A DNA stretch of 64,000 bases from Panagrolaimus kolymaensis (taxonomy: Eukaryota; Nematoda; Chromadorea; Rhabditida; Panagrolaimidae): NCBI GenBank assembly GCA_028622995.1, contig JAJQJQ010000008.1, positions 4,650,001 through 4,714,000 on the forward strand, given 5' to 3'. Shown here in pieces: positions 14,001 through 25,107 of the stretch. The position numbers and the translations under genes are program-made. Under the pieces are notes generated by a model. That model worked only from the letters and a program-made list of their open reading frames with translations. It was not told the DNA's origin and searched no databases. Every line of letters starts with the position of its first letter. Within the stretch, counting starts at the first letter, position 1.

Positions 14001-17000
14001 ATCTCTTTCATTTTAGAAAGATTGTTTTAAAAAATCTTAAATACGGCACTTTGAGTTGGCAAAGAAAAAAAAAATATTGTTTATGTACCTCTTTTCTAAA
14101 TCGACGCCAGTGATTAAATTTAAATGAATCAGCCAAAATTATCTCTTTCATTTTAGAAAGATTGTTTTAAAAAATCTTAAATACGGCACTTTGAGTTGGC
14201 AAAGAAAAAAAAAATATTGTTTATGTACCTCTTTTCTAAATCGACGCCAGTGATTAAATTTAAATGAATCAGCCAAAATTATCTCTTTCATTTTAGAAAG
14301 ATTGTTTTAAAAAATCTTAAATACGGCACTTTGAGTTGGCAAAGAAAAAAAAAATATTGTTTATGTACCTCTTTTCTAAATCGACGCCAGTGATTAAATT
14401 TAAATGAATCAGCCAAAATTATCTCTTTCATTTTAGAAAGATTGTTTTAAAAAATCTTAAATACGGCACTTTGAGTTGGCAAAGAAAAAAAAAATATTGT
14501 TTATGTACCTCTTTTCTAAATCGACGCCAGTGATTAAATTTAAATGAATCAGCCAAAATTATCTCTTTCATTTTAGAAAGATTGTTTTAAAAAATCTTAA
14601 ATACGGCACTTTGAGTTGGCAAAGAAAAAAAAAATATTGTTTATGTACCTCTTTTCTAAATCGACGCCAGTGAAAAAAATAAAACTAATCTTCAAAAATT
14701 ATCTCTTTCATTTTAGAAAGATTGATTTAAAAAATCTAAAATACGGCACTTTGAGTTGGCAAAGAAAAAAAAAATATTGTTTATGTACCTCTTTTCTAAA
14801 TCGACGCCAGTGATTAAATTTAAATGAATCAGCCAAAATTATCTCTTTCATTTTAGAAAGATTGTTTTAAAAAATCTTAAATACGGCACTTTGAGTTGGC
14901 AAAGAAAAAAAAAATATTGTTTATGTACCTCTTTTCTAAATCGACGCCAGTGAAAAAAATAAAACTAATCTTCAAAAATTATCTCTTTCATTTTAGAAAG
15001 ATTGATTTAAAAAATCTTAAATACGGCACTTTGAGTTGGCAAAGAAAAAAAAAATATTGTTTATGTACCTCTTTTCTAAATCGACGCCAGTGAAAAAAAT
15101 AAAACTAATCTTCAAAAATTATCTCTTTCATTTTAGAAAGATTGATTTAAAAAATCTAAAATACGGCACTTTGAGTTGGCAAAGAAAAAAAAAATATTGT
15201 TTATGTACCTCTTTTCTAAATCGACGCCAGTGATTAAATTTAAATGAATCAGCCAAAATTATCTCTTTCATTTTAGAAAGATTGTTTTAAAAAATCTTAA
15301 ATACGGCACTTTGAGTTGGCAAAGAAAAAAAAAATATTGTTTATGTACCTCTTTTCTAAATCGACGCCAGTGAAAAAAATAAAACTAATCTTCAAAAATT
15401 ATCTCTTTCATTTTAGAAAGATTGATTTAAAAAATCTAAAATACGGCACTTTGAGTTGGCAAAGAAAAAAAAAATATTGTTTATGTACCTCTTTTCTAAA
15501 TCGACGCCAGTGATTAAATTTAAATGAATCAGCCAAAATTATCTCTTTCATTTTAGAAAGATTGTTTTAAAAAATCTTAAATACGGCACTTTGAGTTGGC
15601 AAAGAAAAAAAAAATATTGTTTATGTACCTCTTTTCTAAATCGACGCCAGTGAAAAAAATAAAACTAATCTTCAAAAATTATCTCTTTCATTTTAGAAAG
15701 ATTGATTTAAAAAATCTAAAATACGGCACTTTGAGTTGGCAAAGAAAAAAAAAATATTGTTTATGTACCTCTTTTCTAAATCGACGCCAGTGATTAAATT
15801 TAAATGAATCAGCCAAAATTATCTCTTTCATTTTAGAAAGATTGTTTTAAAAAATCTTAAATACGGCACTTTGAGTTGGCAAAGAAAAAAAAAATATTGT
15901 TTATGTACCTCTTTTCTAAATCGACGCCAGTGAAAAAAATAAAACTAATCTTCAAAAATTATCTCTTTCATTTTAGAAAGATTGATTTAAAAAATCTAAA
16001 ATACGGCACTTTGAGTTGGCAAAGAAAAAAAAAATATTGTTTATGTACCTCTTTTCTAAATCGACGCCAGTGAAAAAAATAAAACTAATCTTCAAAAATT
16101 ATCTCTTTCATTTTAGAAAGATTGATTTAAAAAATCTAAAATACGGCACTTTGAGTTGGCAAAGAAAAAAAAAATATTGTTTATGTACCTCTTTTCTAAA
16201 TCGACGCCAGTGAAAAAAATAAAACTAATCTTCAAAAATTATCTCTTTCATTTTAGAAAGATTGATTTAAAAAATCTAAAATACGGCACTTTGAGTTGGC
16301 AAAGAAAAAAAAAATATTGTTTATGTACCTCTTTTCTAAATCGACGCCAGTGATTAAATTTAAATGAATCAGCCAAAATTATCTCTTTCATTTTAGAAAG
16401 ATTTTTTTAAAAAATCTTAAATACGGCACTTTGAGTTGGCAAAGAAAAAAAAAATATTGTTTATGTACCTCTTTTCTAAATCGACGCCAGTGAAAAAAAT
16501 AAAACTAATCTTCAAAAATTATCTCTTTCATTTTAGAAAGATTGATTTAAAAAATCTAAAATACGGCACTTTGAGTTGGCAAAGAAAAAAAAAATATTGT
16601 TTATGTACCTCTTTTCTAAATCGACGCCAGTGATTAAATTTAAATGAATCAGCCAAAATTATCTCTTTCATTTTAGAAAGATTGTTTTAAAAAATCTTAA
16701 ATACGGCACTTTGAGTTGGCAAAGAAAAAAAAAATATTGTTTATGTACCTCTTTTCTAAATCGACGCCAGTGAAAAAAATAAAACTAATCTTCAAAAATT
16801 ATCTCTTTCATTTTAGAAAGATTGATTTAAAAAATCTAAAATACGGCACTTTGAGTTGGCAAAGAAAAAAAAAATATTGTTTATGTACCTCTTTTCTAAA
16901 TCGACGCCAGTGAAAAAAATAAAACTAATCTTCAAAAATTATCTCTTTCATTTTAGAAAGATTGATTTAAAAAATCTTAAATACGGCACTTTGAGTTGGC

Positions 17001-20000
17001 AAAGAAAAAAAAAATATTGTTTATGTACCTCTTTTCTAAATCGACGCCAGTGATTAAATTTAAATGAATCAGCCAAAATTATCTCTTTCATTTTAGAAAG
17101 ATTGTTTTAAAAAATCTTAAATACGGCACTTTGAGTTGGCAAAGAAAAAAAAAATATTGTTTATGTACCTCTTTTCTAAATCGACGCCAGTGAAAAAAAT
17201 AAAACTAATCTTCAAAAATTATCTCTTTCATTTTAGAAAGATTGATTTAAAAAATCTTAAATACGGCACTTTGAGTTGGCAAAGAAAAAAAAAATATTGT
17301 TTATGTACCTCTTTTCTAAATCGACGCCAGTGATTAAATTTAAATGAATCAGCCAAAATTATCTCTTTCATTTTAGAAAGATTGTTTTAAAAAATCTAAA
17401 ATACGGCACTTTGAGTTGGCAAAGAAAAAAAAAATATTGTTTATGTACCTCTTTTCTAAATCGACGCCAGTGATTAAATTTAAATGAATCAGCCAAAATT
17501 ATCTCTTTCATTTTAGAAAGATTGTTTTAAAAAATCTTAAATACGGCACTTTGAGTTGGCAAAGAAAAAAAAAATATTGTTTATGTACCTCTTTTCTAAA
17601 TCGACGCCAGTGATTAAATTTAAATGAATCAGCCAAAATTATCTCTTTCATTTTAGAAAGATTGTTTTAAAAAATCTTAAATACGGCACTTTGAGTTGGC
17701 AAAGAAAAAAAAAATATTGTTTATGTACCTCTTTTCTAAATCGACGCCAGTGAAAAAAATAAAACTAATCTTCAAAAATTATCTCTTTCATTTTAGAAAG
17801 ATTGATTTAAAAAATCTAAAATACGGCACTTTGAGTTGGCAAAGAAAAAAAAAATATTGTTTATGTACCTCTTTTCTAAATCGACGCCAGTGATTAAATT
17901 TAAATGAATCAGCCAAAATTATCTCTTTCATTTTAGAAAGATTGTTTTAAAAAATCTTAAATACGGCACTTTGAGTTGGCAAAGAAAAAAAAAATATTGT
18001 TTATGTACCTCTTTTCTAAATCGACGCCAGTGAAAAAAATAAAACTAATCTTCAAAAATTATCTCTTTCATTTTAGAAAGATTGATTTAAAAAATCTTAA
18101 ATACGGCACTTTGAGTTGGCAAAGAAAAAAAAAATATTGTTTATGTACCTCTTTTCTAAATCGACGCCAGTGAAAAAAATAAAACTAATCTTCAAAAATT
18201 ATCTCTTTCATTTTAGAAAGATTGATTTAAAAAATCTAAAATACGGCACTTTGAGTTGGCAAAGAAAAAAAAAATATTGTTTATGTACCTCTTTTCTAAA
18301 TCGACGCCAGTGATTAAATTTAAATGAATCAGCCAAAATTATCTCTTTCATTTTAGAAAGATTGTTTTAAAAAATCTTAAATACGGCACTTTGAGTTGGC
18401 AAAGAAAAAAAAAATATTGTTTATGTACCTCTTTTCTAAATCGACGCCAGTGATTAAATTTAAATGAATCAGCCAAAATTATCTCTTTCATTTTAGAAAG
18501 ATTGTTTTAAAAAATCTTAAATACGGCACTTTGAGTTGGCAAAGAAAAAAAAAATATTGTTTATGTACCTCTTTTCTAAATCGACGCCAGTGAAAAAAAT
18601 AAAACTAATCTTCAAAAATTATCTCTTTCATTTTAGAAAGATTGATTTAAAAAATCTAAAATACGGCACTTTGAGTTGGCAAAGAAAAAAAAAATATTGT
18701 TTATGTACCTCTTTTCTAAATCGACGCCAGTGATTAAATTTAAATGAATCAGCCAAAATTATCTCTTTCATTTTAGAAAGATTGTTTTAAAAAATCTTAA
18801 ATACGGCACTTTGAGTTGGCAAAGAAAAAAAAAATATTGTTTATGTACCTCTTTTCTAAATCGACGCCAGTGATTAAATTTAAATGAATCAGCCAAAATT
18901 ATCTCTTTCATTTTAGAAAGATTGTTTTAAAAAATCTTAAATACGGCACTTTGAGTTGGCAAAGAAAAAAAAAATATTGTTTATGTACCTCTTTTCTAAA
19001 TCGACGCCAGTGAAAAAAATAAAACTAATCTTCAAAAATTATCTCTTTCATTTTAGAAAGATTGATTTAAAAAATCTAAAATACGGCACTTTGAGTTGGC
19101 AAAGAAAAAAAAAATATTGTTTATGTACCTCTTTTCTAAATCGACGCCAGTGATTAAATTTAAATGAATCAGCCAAAATTATCTCTTTCATTTTAGAAAG
19201 ATTGTTTTAAAAAATCTTAAATACGGCACTTTGAGTTGGCAAAGAAAAAAAAAATATTGTTTATGTACCTCTTTTCTAAATCGACGCCAGTGAAAAAAAT
19301 AAAACTAATCTTCAAAAATTATCTCTTTCATTTTAGAAAGATTGATTTAAAAAATCTTAAATACGGCACTTTGAGTTGGCAAAGAAAAAAAAAATATTGT
19401 TTATGTACCTCTTTTCTAAATCGACGCCAGTGATTAAATTTAAATGAATCAGCCAAAATTATCTCTTTCATTTTAGAAAGATTGTTTTAAAAAATCTTAA
19501 ATACGGCACTTTGAGTTGGCAAAGAAAAAAAAAATATTGTTTATGTACCTCTTTTCTAAATCGACGCCAGTGAAAAAAATAAAACTAATCTTCAAAAATT
19601 ATCTCTTTCATTTTAGAAAGATTGATTTAAAAAATCTTAAATACGGCACTTTGAGTTGGCAAAGAAAAAAAAAATATTGTTTATGTACCTCTTTTCTAAA
19701 TCGACGCCAGTGATTAAATTTAAATGAATCAGCCAAAATTATCTCTTTCATTTTAGAAAGATTGTTTTAAAAAATCTTAAATACGGCACTTTGAGTTGGC
19801 AAAGAAAAAAAAAATATTGTTTATGTACCTCTTTTCTAAATCGACGCCAGTGATTAAATTTAAATGAATCAGCCAAAATTATCTCTTTCATTTTAGAAAG
19901 ATTGTTTTAAAAAATCTTAAATACGGCACTTTGAGTTGGCAAAGAAAAAAAAAATATTGTTTATGTACCTCTTTTCTAAATCGACGCCAGTGAAAAAAAT

Positions 20001-20440
20001 AAAACTAATCTTCAAAAATTATCTCTTTCATTTTAGAAAGATTGATTTAAAAAATCTTAAATACGGCACTTTGAGTTGGCAAAGAAAAAAAAAATATTGT
20101 TTATGTACCTCTTTTCTAAATCGACGCCAGTGATTAAATTTAAATGAATCAGCCAAAATTATCTCTTTCATTTTAGAAAGATTGTTTTAAAAAATCTTAA
20201 ATACGGCACTTTGAGTTGGCAAAGAAAAAAAAAATATTGTTTATGTACCTCTTTTCTAAATCGACGCCAGTGAAAAAAATAAAACTAATCTTCAAAAATT
20301 ATCTCTTTCATTTTAGAAAGATTGATTTAAAAAATCTTAAATACGGCACTTTGAGTTGGCAAAGAAAAAAAAAATATTGTTTATGTACCTCTTTTCTAAA
20401 TCGACGCCAGTGATTAAATTTAAATGAATCAGCCAAAATT
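8091..20440. repeat. Satellite sub-block mixing A and B units, often as 280-bp dimers
   Basis: From 8093 many copies replace spacer A by spacer B (ATTAAATTTAAATGAATC then AGCCAAAATT), without changing the 140-bp length. A and B alternate for long runs, for example A at about 11310, B 11450, B 11590, A 11730, B 11870, A 12010, B 12150. A linked change usually follows: units after spacer B read AGATTGTTTTA, units after spacer A read AGATTGATTTA. A private variant (AAAAATAATC) occurs at about 12011 and again exactly 560 bp later. This indicates spread of dimers and tetramers, that is, higher-order repeat structure. Confidence 0.95.
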
Positions 20441-21249
20441 ATCTCTTTCATTTTAGAAAGATTGTTTTAAAAAATCTTAAATACGGCACTTTGAGTTGGC
20501 AAAGAAAAAAAAAATATTGTTTATGTACCTCTTTTCTAAATCGACGCCAGTGAAAAAAATAAAACTAATCTTCAAAAATTATCTCTTTCATTTTAGAAAG
20601 ATTGATTTAAAAAATCTTAAATACGGCACTTTGAGTTGGCAAAGAAAAAAAAAATATTGTTTATGTACCTCTTTTCTAAATCGACCCCAGTGAAAAAAAT
20701 AAAACTAATCTTCAAAAATTATCTCTTTCATTTTAGAAAGATTGATTTAAAAAATCTTAAATACGGCACTTTGAGTTGGCAAAGAAAAAAAAAATATTGT
20801 TTATGTACCTCTTTTCTAAATCGACGCCAGTGAAAAAAATAAAACTAATCTTCAAAAATTATCTCTTTCATTTTAGAAAGATTGATTTAAAAAATCTAAA
20901 ATACGGCACTTTGAGTTGGCAAAGAAAAAAAAAATATTGTTTATGTACCTCTTTTCTAAATCGACCCCAGTGAAAAAAATAAAACTAATCTTCAAAAATT
21001 ATCTCTTTCATTTTAGAAAGATTGATTTAAAAAATCTTAAATACGGCACTTTGAGTTGGCAAAGAAAAAAAAAATATTGTTTATGTACCTCTTTTCTAAA
21101 TCGACGCCAGTGAAAAAAATAAAACTAATCTTCAAAAATTATCTCTTTCATTTTAGAAAGATTGATTTAAAAAATCTAAAATACGGCACTTTGAGTTGGC
21201 AAAGAAAAAAAAAATATTGTTTATGTACCTCTTTTCTAAATCGACGCCA
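20441..21249. repeat. Terminal A-type satellite block and array edge
   Basis: The last units before unique sequence are A-type again. A shared C variant (TCGACCCCAG) occurs at about 20681 and 20961, 280 bp apart, so dimer-sized copying occurred here too. The array ends inside a unit just after TCGACGCCA at about 21249, and the next bases belong to a decayed gene. Confidence 0.9.
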
Positions 21250-22480
21250 CTTATTTATAAAGCAACGATGCAATCAAGAGGAAACTATACTTTAACGATT
21301 GCTCCGAGTGGACCAATGCCATCAGAAAAATGTAATTTAGTTGTTTGAGAACAAACTGGACAAACCATTCTTGCCGGATTTGCACAAACTCCATCAGTGG
21401 ATTATTCATCATTGGCTGCACAATTTGGTGTTCCAGCATATCCAAGACTTTTTATGTCCACTCAACTTCAATCTCCACCAACTGTAACACTTTCATTCAC
21501 AAGTGGAGGCACGACTTATACCAGCACTGCGGTCACTCGAAATTCATCAGCATGTCAATTTGATTATTTTTTTAATAATCGATTTGGATGTCCAACCTCG
21601 GGTGAAACTTTTACTATTAATGCAAGATTCACCACCGATGATGGAGTTTCATTTTATCGAGCCATTCAATCTGTTTGCCAAACTCCTGCACCTGGAACAT
21701 GTCTAAATGGAGGATATGCAAATCCAGGCGAACTTTGCACATGCGCACCCGGTTTTATGGGAATGTTCTGTGCTACACCTATTTGTTATAATGGTGGATC
21801 TCTCGTATCTGGTATTTGCAATTGTCCAGTAAATATTGGTGGATGTCTTTGTGAATATATTTAATGCAAAGAACTCCGACTTCAAATCAACAATCAACGA
21901 CTACCTTCCATATAATTCCAGGATGCGTTGCTTCTGGATTAAATATTTATGTAAACTATTTTATCGATGGAGGACAACCTTCATGAGAACGATTAGGTTT
22001 ATATACTGACATAATGGCGCCAACCGCAGGCAAAGCAGCATCATTAGGTACACCAATGCAACTAAAAAAGCATTGTGTATGGCTAATGGAGAAGATTCTG
22101 ATTTAATGCAATTAAACGATACCACAAGCTTACAAAATTCATTGGTCACGAATGTAATAATCCCTTCGACTCGTGACCCAACAACAAAATTAACAAAGTA
22201 CATAAGTGCAAATTATTTCTTTAAAAAAAGCTTTCATCAAAAAATTTCAATGACTTGGTATATTACCAAAGCGAGTTGCGAACTCAGTAAAATTACACTG
22301 AAACACCCGTTGCTGTATCATTCCTTTCGAACCGCGTTGAAGATTTAGATACTTCAAAAGGCAAAATGCAAGAATTACTAGCAGCAACACCGAAAACACA
22401 TTTTATGTGTGCTTATTTTCCACGGAACCAATCACCTCCAAATTACCATGTGATTATACAATTAATATTACTATGAACCC
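21250..22480 (+). pseudogene. Decayed secreted EGF-domain protein gene, truncated by satellite
   Basis: Read from the array edge, the + strand encodes a secreted-type sequence (KATMQSRGNYTLTIAPSG, then SEKCNLVV) that meets an in-frame TGA near 21346. It resumes as EQTGQTILAGF and stays open to 21864. That part ends with Cys-rich EGF-like units (CLNGGYANPGELCTCAPG, CYNGGS, CNCP) and is stopped by TAA. Related-looking coding sequence continues in other frames: PTSNQQSTTTFHIIPGC to about 21985, then a stop, then ANGEDSDLMQLNDTTS, and finally TPVAVSFLSNRVEDLD up to about 22480. The layout resembles nematode VWA/C-type-lectin/EGF proteins such as IRG-7 and DCT-17; that family link is inference. 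Several stops, frame changes and the missing 5' half argue for a pseudogene. Short introns could explain some frame changes but not the TGA. Confidence 0.7.
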
Positions 22481-22879
22481 ATTAAAGAATAATATTTTTA
22501 GTTTCAATGGAAGATCGATATTTAAAAAATGATTGAATACTCTCTTATTTGGTGTCACATAAATACAATGAAACAAAGCTTATTTTACCAACAAAAAAAG
22601 CAATAATCAAAGTTTTTTCTCATTTCGAGAACAATTTTGTTTTGAGACGAAAATCCAAAATTGCGGGAAAATCATCGATATTTTAGTTTCCCTTTTTTTT
22701 CAAACACAAAAAAATTAGCAAATGAACTTTAGTGAAAATTTGTTTTTGAGAATCTTTGGTTTATTGTTTTCTTCAAGATTTATTGCAACATGGCATTGTC
22801 AACGATTAAAACCCGAGGTAATTATTTTTATTTAGTTTAAATTTATTATCTTATTTTGCAGCGTATTTGTATTGAAAAG
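22481..22879. other. Intergenic stretch before the BTB gene
   Basis: AT-rich sequence with no convincing gene. An ATG at 22790 opens nine codons up to a good donor (GTAATT at 22818), and a good acceptor (TTTTGCAG) ends at 22861. Joining them gives a frame that stops almost at once, so this possible first exon does not fit the downstream frame. Confidence 0.5.
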
Positions 22880-23804
22880 ATGTTTGTAATGGAATTTGAC
22901 TCTATTTGCTTTGATGATCCTAAAGCTGGAATGAAAAGTCCAACGATGACAGCAGTCGATCCTTATAATGGTACAAAATATACTGGTGTTTTCAATTTTC
23001 ATGAAAGATCTTATAATGAAGTAACGTTTTCAATTGATATTAGTCCTGATCCTGGTATTATCCAATATTTTTATATGGGAAAAAATGGCAATACTCATGA
23101 AGGACAAAGTAAGAATTTGGTTGTATGTACATATTGTTTAAATTTTATCCATTTTTGTTATTCAAAGAGGCTTTAAGATGTTATTTCTTTATGTTAATGT
23201 TGTTTCTTATCGTCATGAAGAACCTCAACTCGAATCTCCATCGTGCCCGATTGAAGCTTTCAATACTTATGAAAAGTTAAAACATCTTTGGAAAGATGAT
23301 TCATCTGTTAAATTTCTCATCAAATGCAAAGGAGCTACCATCGAAGTGAGTTTTTATTTTTGTTTTTGTTAGACTCTATTATTTCTAGGCTATCAAACCA
23401 AATATGGCTGCTTGCTCACCTGTATTCAAAGCTATGTTTGATCGTGAATGGGATGAATCTACCTACAATGTCGTCGAAATTACTGATTTTGATCCAGAAG
23501 TTGTTCAAAAAATGGTTGATTTTTGTGAAAATGGAACTTTTGTTTATTTCGAAAAACTTGAAGACGTTTATAAAATCGCTGACAAGTATGACATTCCAGA
23601 ATTTAAGGTAAGTAATTTTTATTACACATTTCTATTATTTTGTTTGTTGTAATATAAGTATCTCTTCTTATAAAGAAATTCAAATTTTTAACACGTCTCC
23701 CATACTTATTTCCCATCCGAAAATTCATTAATGAAATTAGCATGCAGACCTTAAATTCATATATAGGGAGCTCAGAAAATCATTTCTTTGATAATCATTT
23801 CTAG
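22880..23804 (+). CDS. MATH-like/BTB domain protein (small, possibly degenerate)
   Basis: Four phase-compatible exons can be joined: 22880-23108, 23170-23345, 23389-23607 and 23676-23804, giving about 250 residues. Residues about 1-95 (FDDPKAGMKSPTMTAVDP, SYNEVTFSIDISPDPG) look like a divergent MATH-type beta domain. Exon 3 is clearly a BTB/POZ core: SSVKFLIKCKG before it, then AACSPVFKAMFDREWDES, EITDFDPEVVQKMVDF and YKIADKYDIPEFK. In nematodes MATH-BTB proteins are substrate adaptors for cullin-3 ubiquitin ligases and form large fast-evolving families. The last exon uses a poor acceptor (CTTATAAAG) and has no recognisable helices, so the true end may be elsewhere. The start is uncertain because a plausible upstream exon is out of frame. 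It may be a truncated family copy next to the satellite edge. Confidence 0.6.
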
Positions 23805-23832
23805 AAATTTTTTTTAGTGACGTTGACTAATT

Positions 23833-24273
23833 ATGGAGGAGCACTGGACGATTTATGCTGGCTTTGCAATTGCTTCTGGAATGTTATTACTTGTACTGAT
23901 TCAAACAATATTAAAATCCATCGACACACACTATCAAAGAGGAGAAAGAAATCAACTACAACAATTACGTGATCAACTTCGTGCTTTTCAAATCAATGTG
24001 GACGTTCGTTTTGAAGCCATTTGGCGTGAAATTGTTGCTATCAAAGTAACTTTAAATATGCATTGTAAGTTCATTTTTATGTTTAATAGATTGTTTACTT
24101 TCACAACCGAAACTTTTGTTATAATATCATGTATTAATTCATTTAACTTTTTAGAATATGCTAATAAGAATGCTAAAGACGACTGTACTTATAGTGGAAC
24201 CTTCAATCATTTTGGCTTCCCTCAAGTTCTCGTCTCCATCTTGATCGCATGGGTTCTTTCAAATCTCTGGTAA
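23833..24273 (+). CDS. Small membrane protein with coiled coil, unknown
   Basis: An open frame of 146 residues starts at ATG 23833, just after a TTTTTTTTAG acceptor that could be a trans-splice site. An N-terminal hydrophobic segment (residues about 8-28, FAIASGMLLLVLIQTIL) is followed by a charged, Gln-rich helix that could be a coiled coil (residues about 35-75). The C terminus ends in a second hydrophobic stretch (VLVSILIAWVLSNLW), so it may be a second membrane segment or a lipid-anchor signal. A perfect-looking 90-nt intron (24065-24154, GTAAGT...TTTTTAG) lies in frame. Removing it would join T to AA and create a TAA stop, giving a 77-residue form. Removing 24047-24172 is phase-compatible. 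An AATAAA sits at 24314. I do not recognise the family. Confidence 0.55.
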   Translation: MEEHWTIYAGFAIASGMLLLVLIQTILKSIDTHYQRGERNQLQQLRDQLRAFQINVDVRFEAIWREIVAIKVTLNMHCKFIFMFNRLFTFTTETFVIISCINSFNFLEYANKNAKDDCTYSGTFNHFGFPQVLVSILIAWVLSNLW

Positions 24274-24319
24274 ATGCCCACTATCTAACTGTATGTATAT
24301 CTCATGTGTAATGAATAAA

Positions 24320-25107
24320 AATTGACTTTGTATTTTTTGTTTTGTGTCTTTTGCTTTTTTGGGAAGAAATGATAGTTAATAGAACTTTTGGAGGTCTTGA
24401 TTTTTGAAAGATGGATAACATGCATTAGGTTTTTATTGAACAGTAATACAGACTTTGGTCCAATAAGTGTTTTCAACAACAAAATTAAGTAAATTTGTTT
24501 GCAACCCAAATGGAAAAATTAAAGCACCCTCAAGAACAAAACCACTAACAGAAAAAGCATTTGAATCGTGATAAAATTAAGGTGAAACATCAAATAATTG
24601 AATATTAACCCAGCCAAATAATTCCAGTATCAGTAATTATGGTGCAATTTTGTTTATTCGTTGAACATTGCTAATATTTTTTCAAAGGACATGGAAGAAA
24701 AAAGATGGAAAGCACAAGAGAAATGCAAAGAAAGAAAGCAAGCAACAAAAACTTTTTTCATATTTCAAATTCAAGTTGCGCTCAACGCTGCCTGAAGTAC
24801 CTTGTTGGTTCTCAACACGAAATCATAGAAATGGATGCGGCCTTTTTGCATTCAAAAAAAAACTTCAACTTGCATGATTTTCTTTACAGATTTTTGTTTG
24901 TTTTTTGCTTGTATTTTTACACATTTTACGCTAAAAGTTTATTAAAATCAATAAATTGCAAACTTTTTTTTTATCGATGATCCTATTTTACAGTTTATTG
25001 TTATCAGTTTTCGTGTATTATATGTTTTACGTGCTCTTTGATTTGTTCATTACACATCCAACAGATGATTAATTTATTTCAAACTTTTTTTCAGGTAGTG
25101 AAACACG
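24320..25107. other. Intergenic region, no gene seen
   Basis: AT-rich with T-runs. Short open frames around 24668-24980 have no domain signal, irregular composition and no splice support. A TTTTTTTCAG just before 25095 is likely the acceptor used for the leader of the downstream ATP synthase gene. Confidence 0.6.

Larger units (their letters stand above)
1..21249. repeat. 140-bp tandem satellite array, about 152 units
   Basis: The stretch is an uninterrupted head-to-tail array with a 140-bp unit that continues off the left edge. Each unit has the same landmarks: a TTGGCAAAG block followed by a run of A, a TATTGTTTATGTACC block, TCGACGCCAGTG (the only GC-rich part), a variable spacer of about 28 bp, then ATCTCTTTCATTTTAG. 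Length is very stable. A +2 change in the A-run lies near 1040 and a -1 near 2590; otherwise the 140-bp phase holds for over 20 kb. Substitutions are few and shared between distant copies, which points to recent homogenisation. Because 140 is not a multiple of 3, no reading frame crosses the array, so it is not coding. Similar arrays in nematodes are heterochromatic or subtelomeric, but nothing here proves the location. Confidence 0.98.

Noticed and set aside
1..21249. CRISPR array
   Set aside because: The whole 140-bp unit repeats; there are no unique spacers between short repeats, and the flanking genes are eukaryotic.
55..21295. About 85 near-identical 65-residue open frames (MAKKKK-like) in the satellite
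   Set aside because: They start at TTG, overlap each other, are longer than one 140-bp unit, and exist only because spacer A lacks a stop in that frame. Spacer B interrupts them. No splice, codon or domain support.
24668..24980. 69- and 91-residue frames upstream of the ATP synthase gene
   Set aside because: No domain, no splice context, Lys/Asn or Phe-rich composition typical of AT-rich non-coding DNA.
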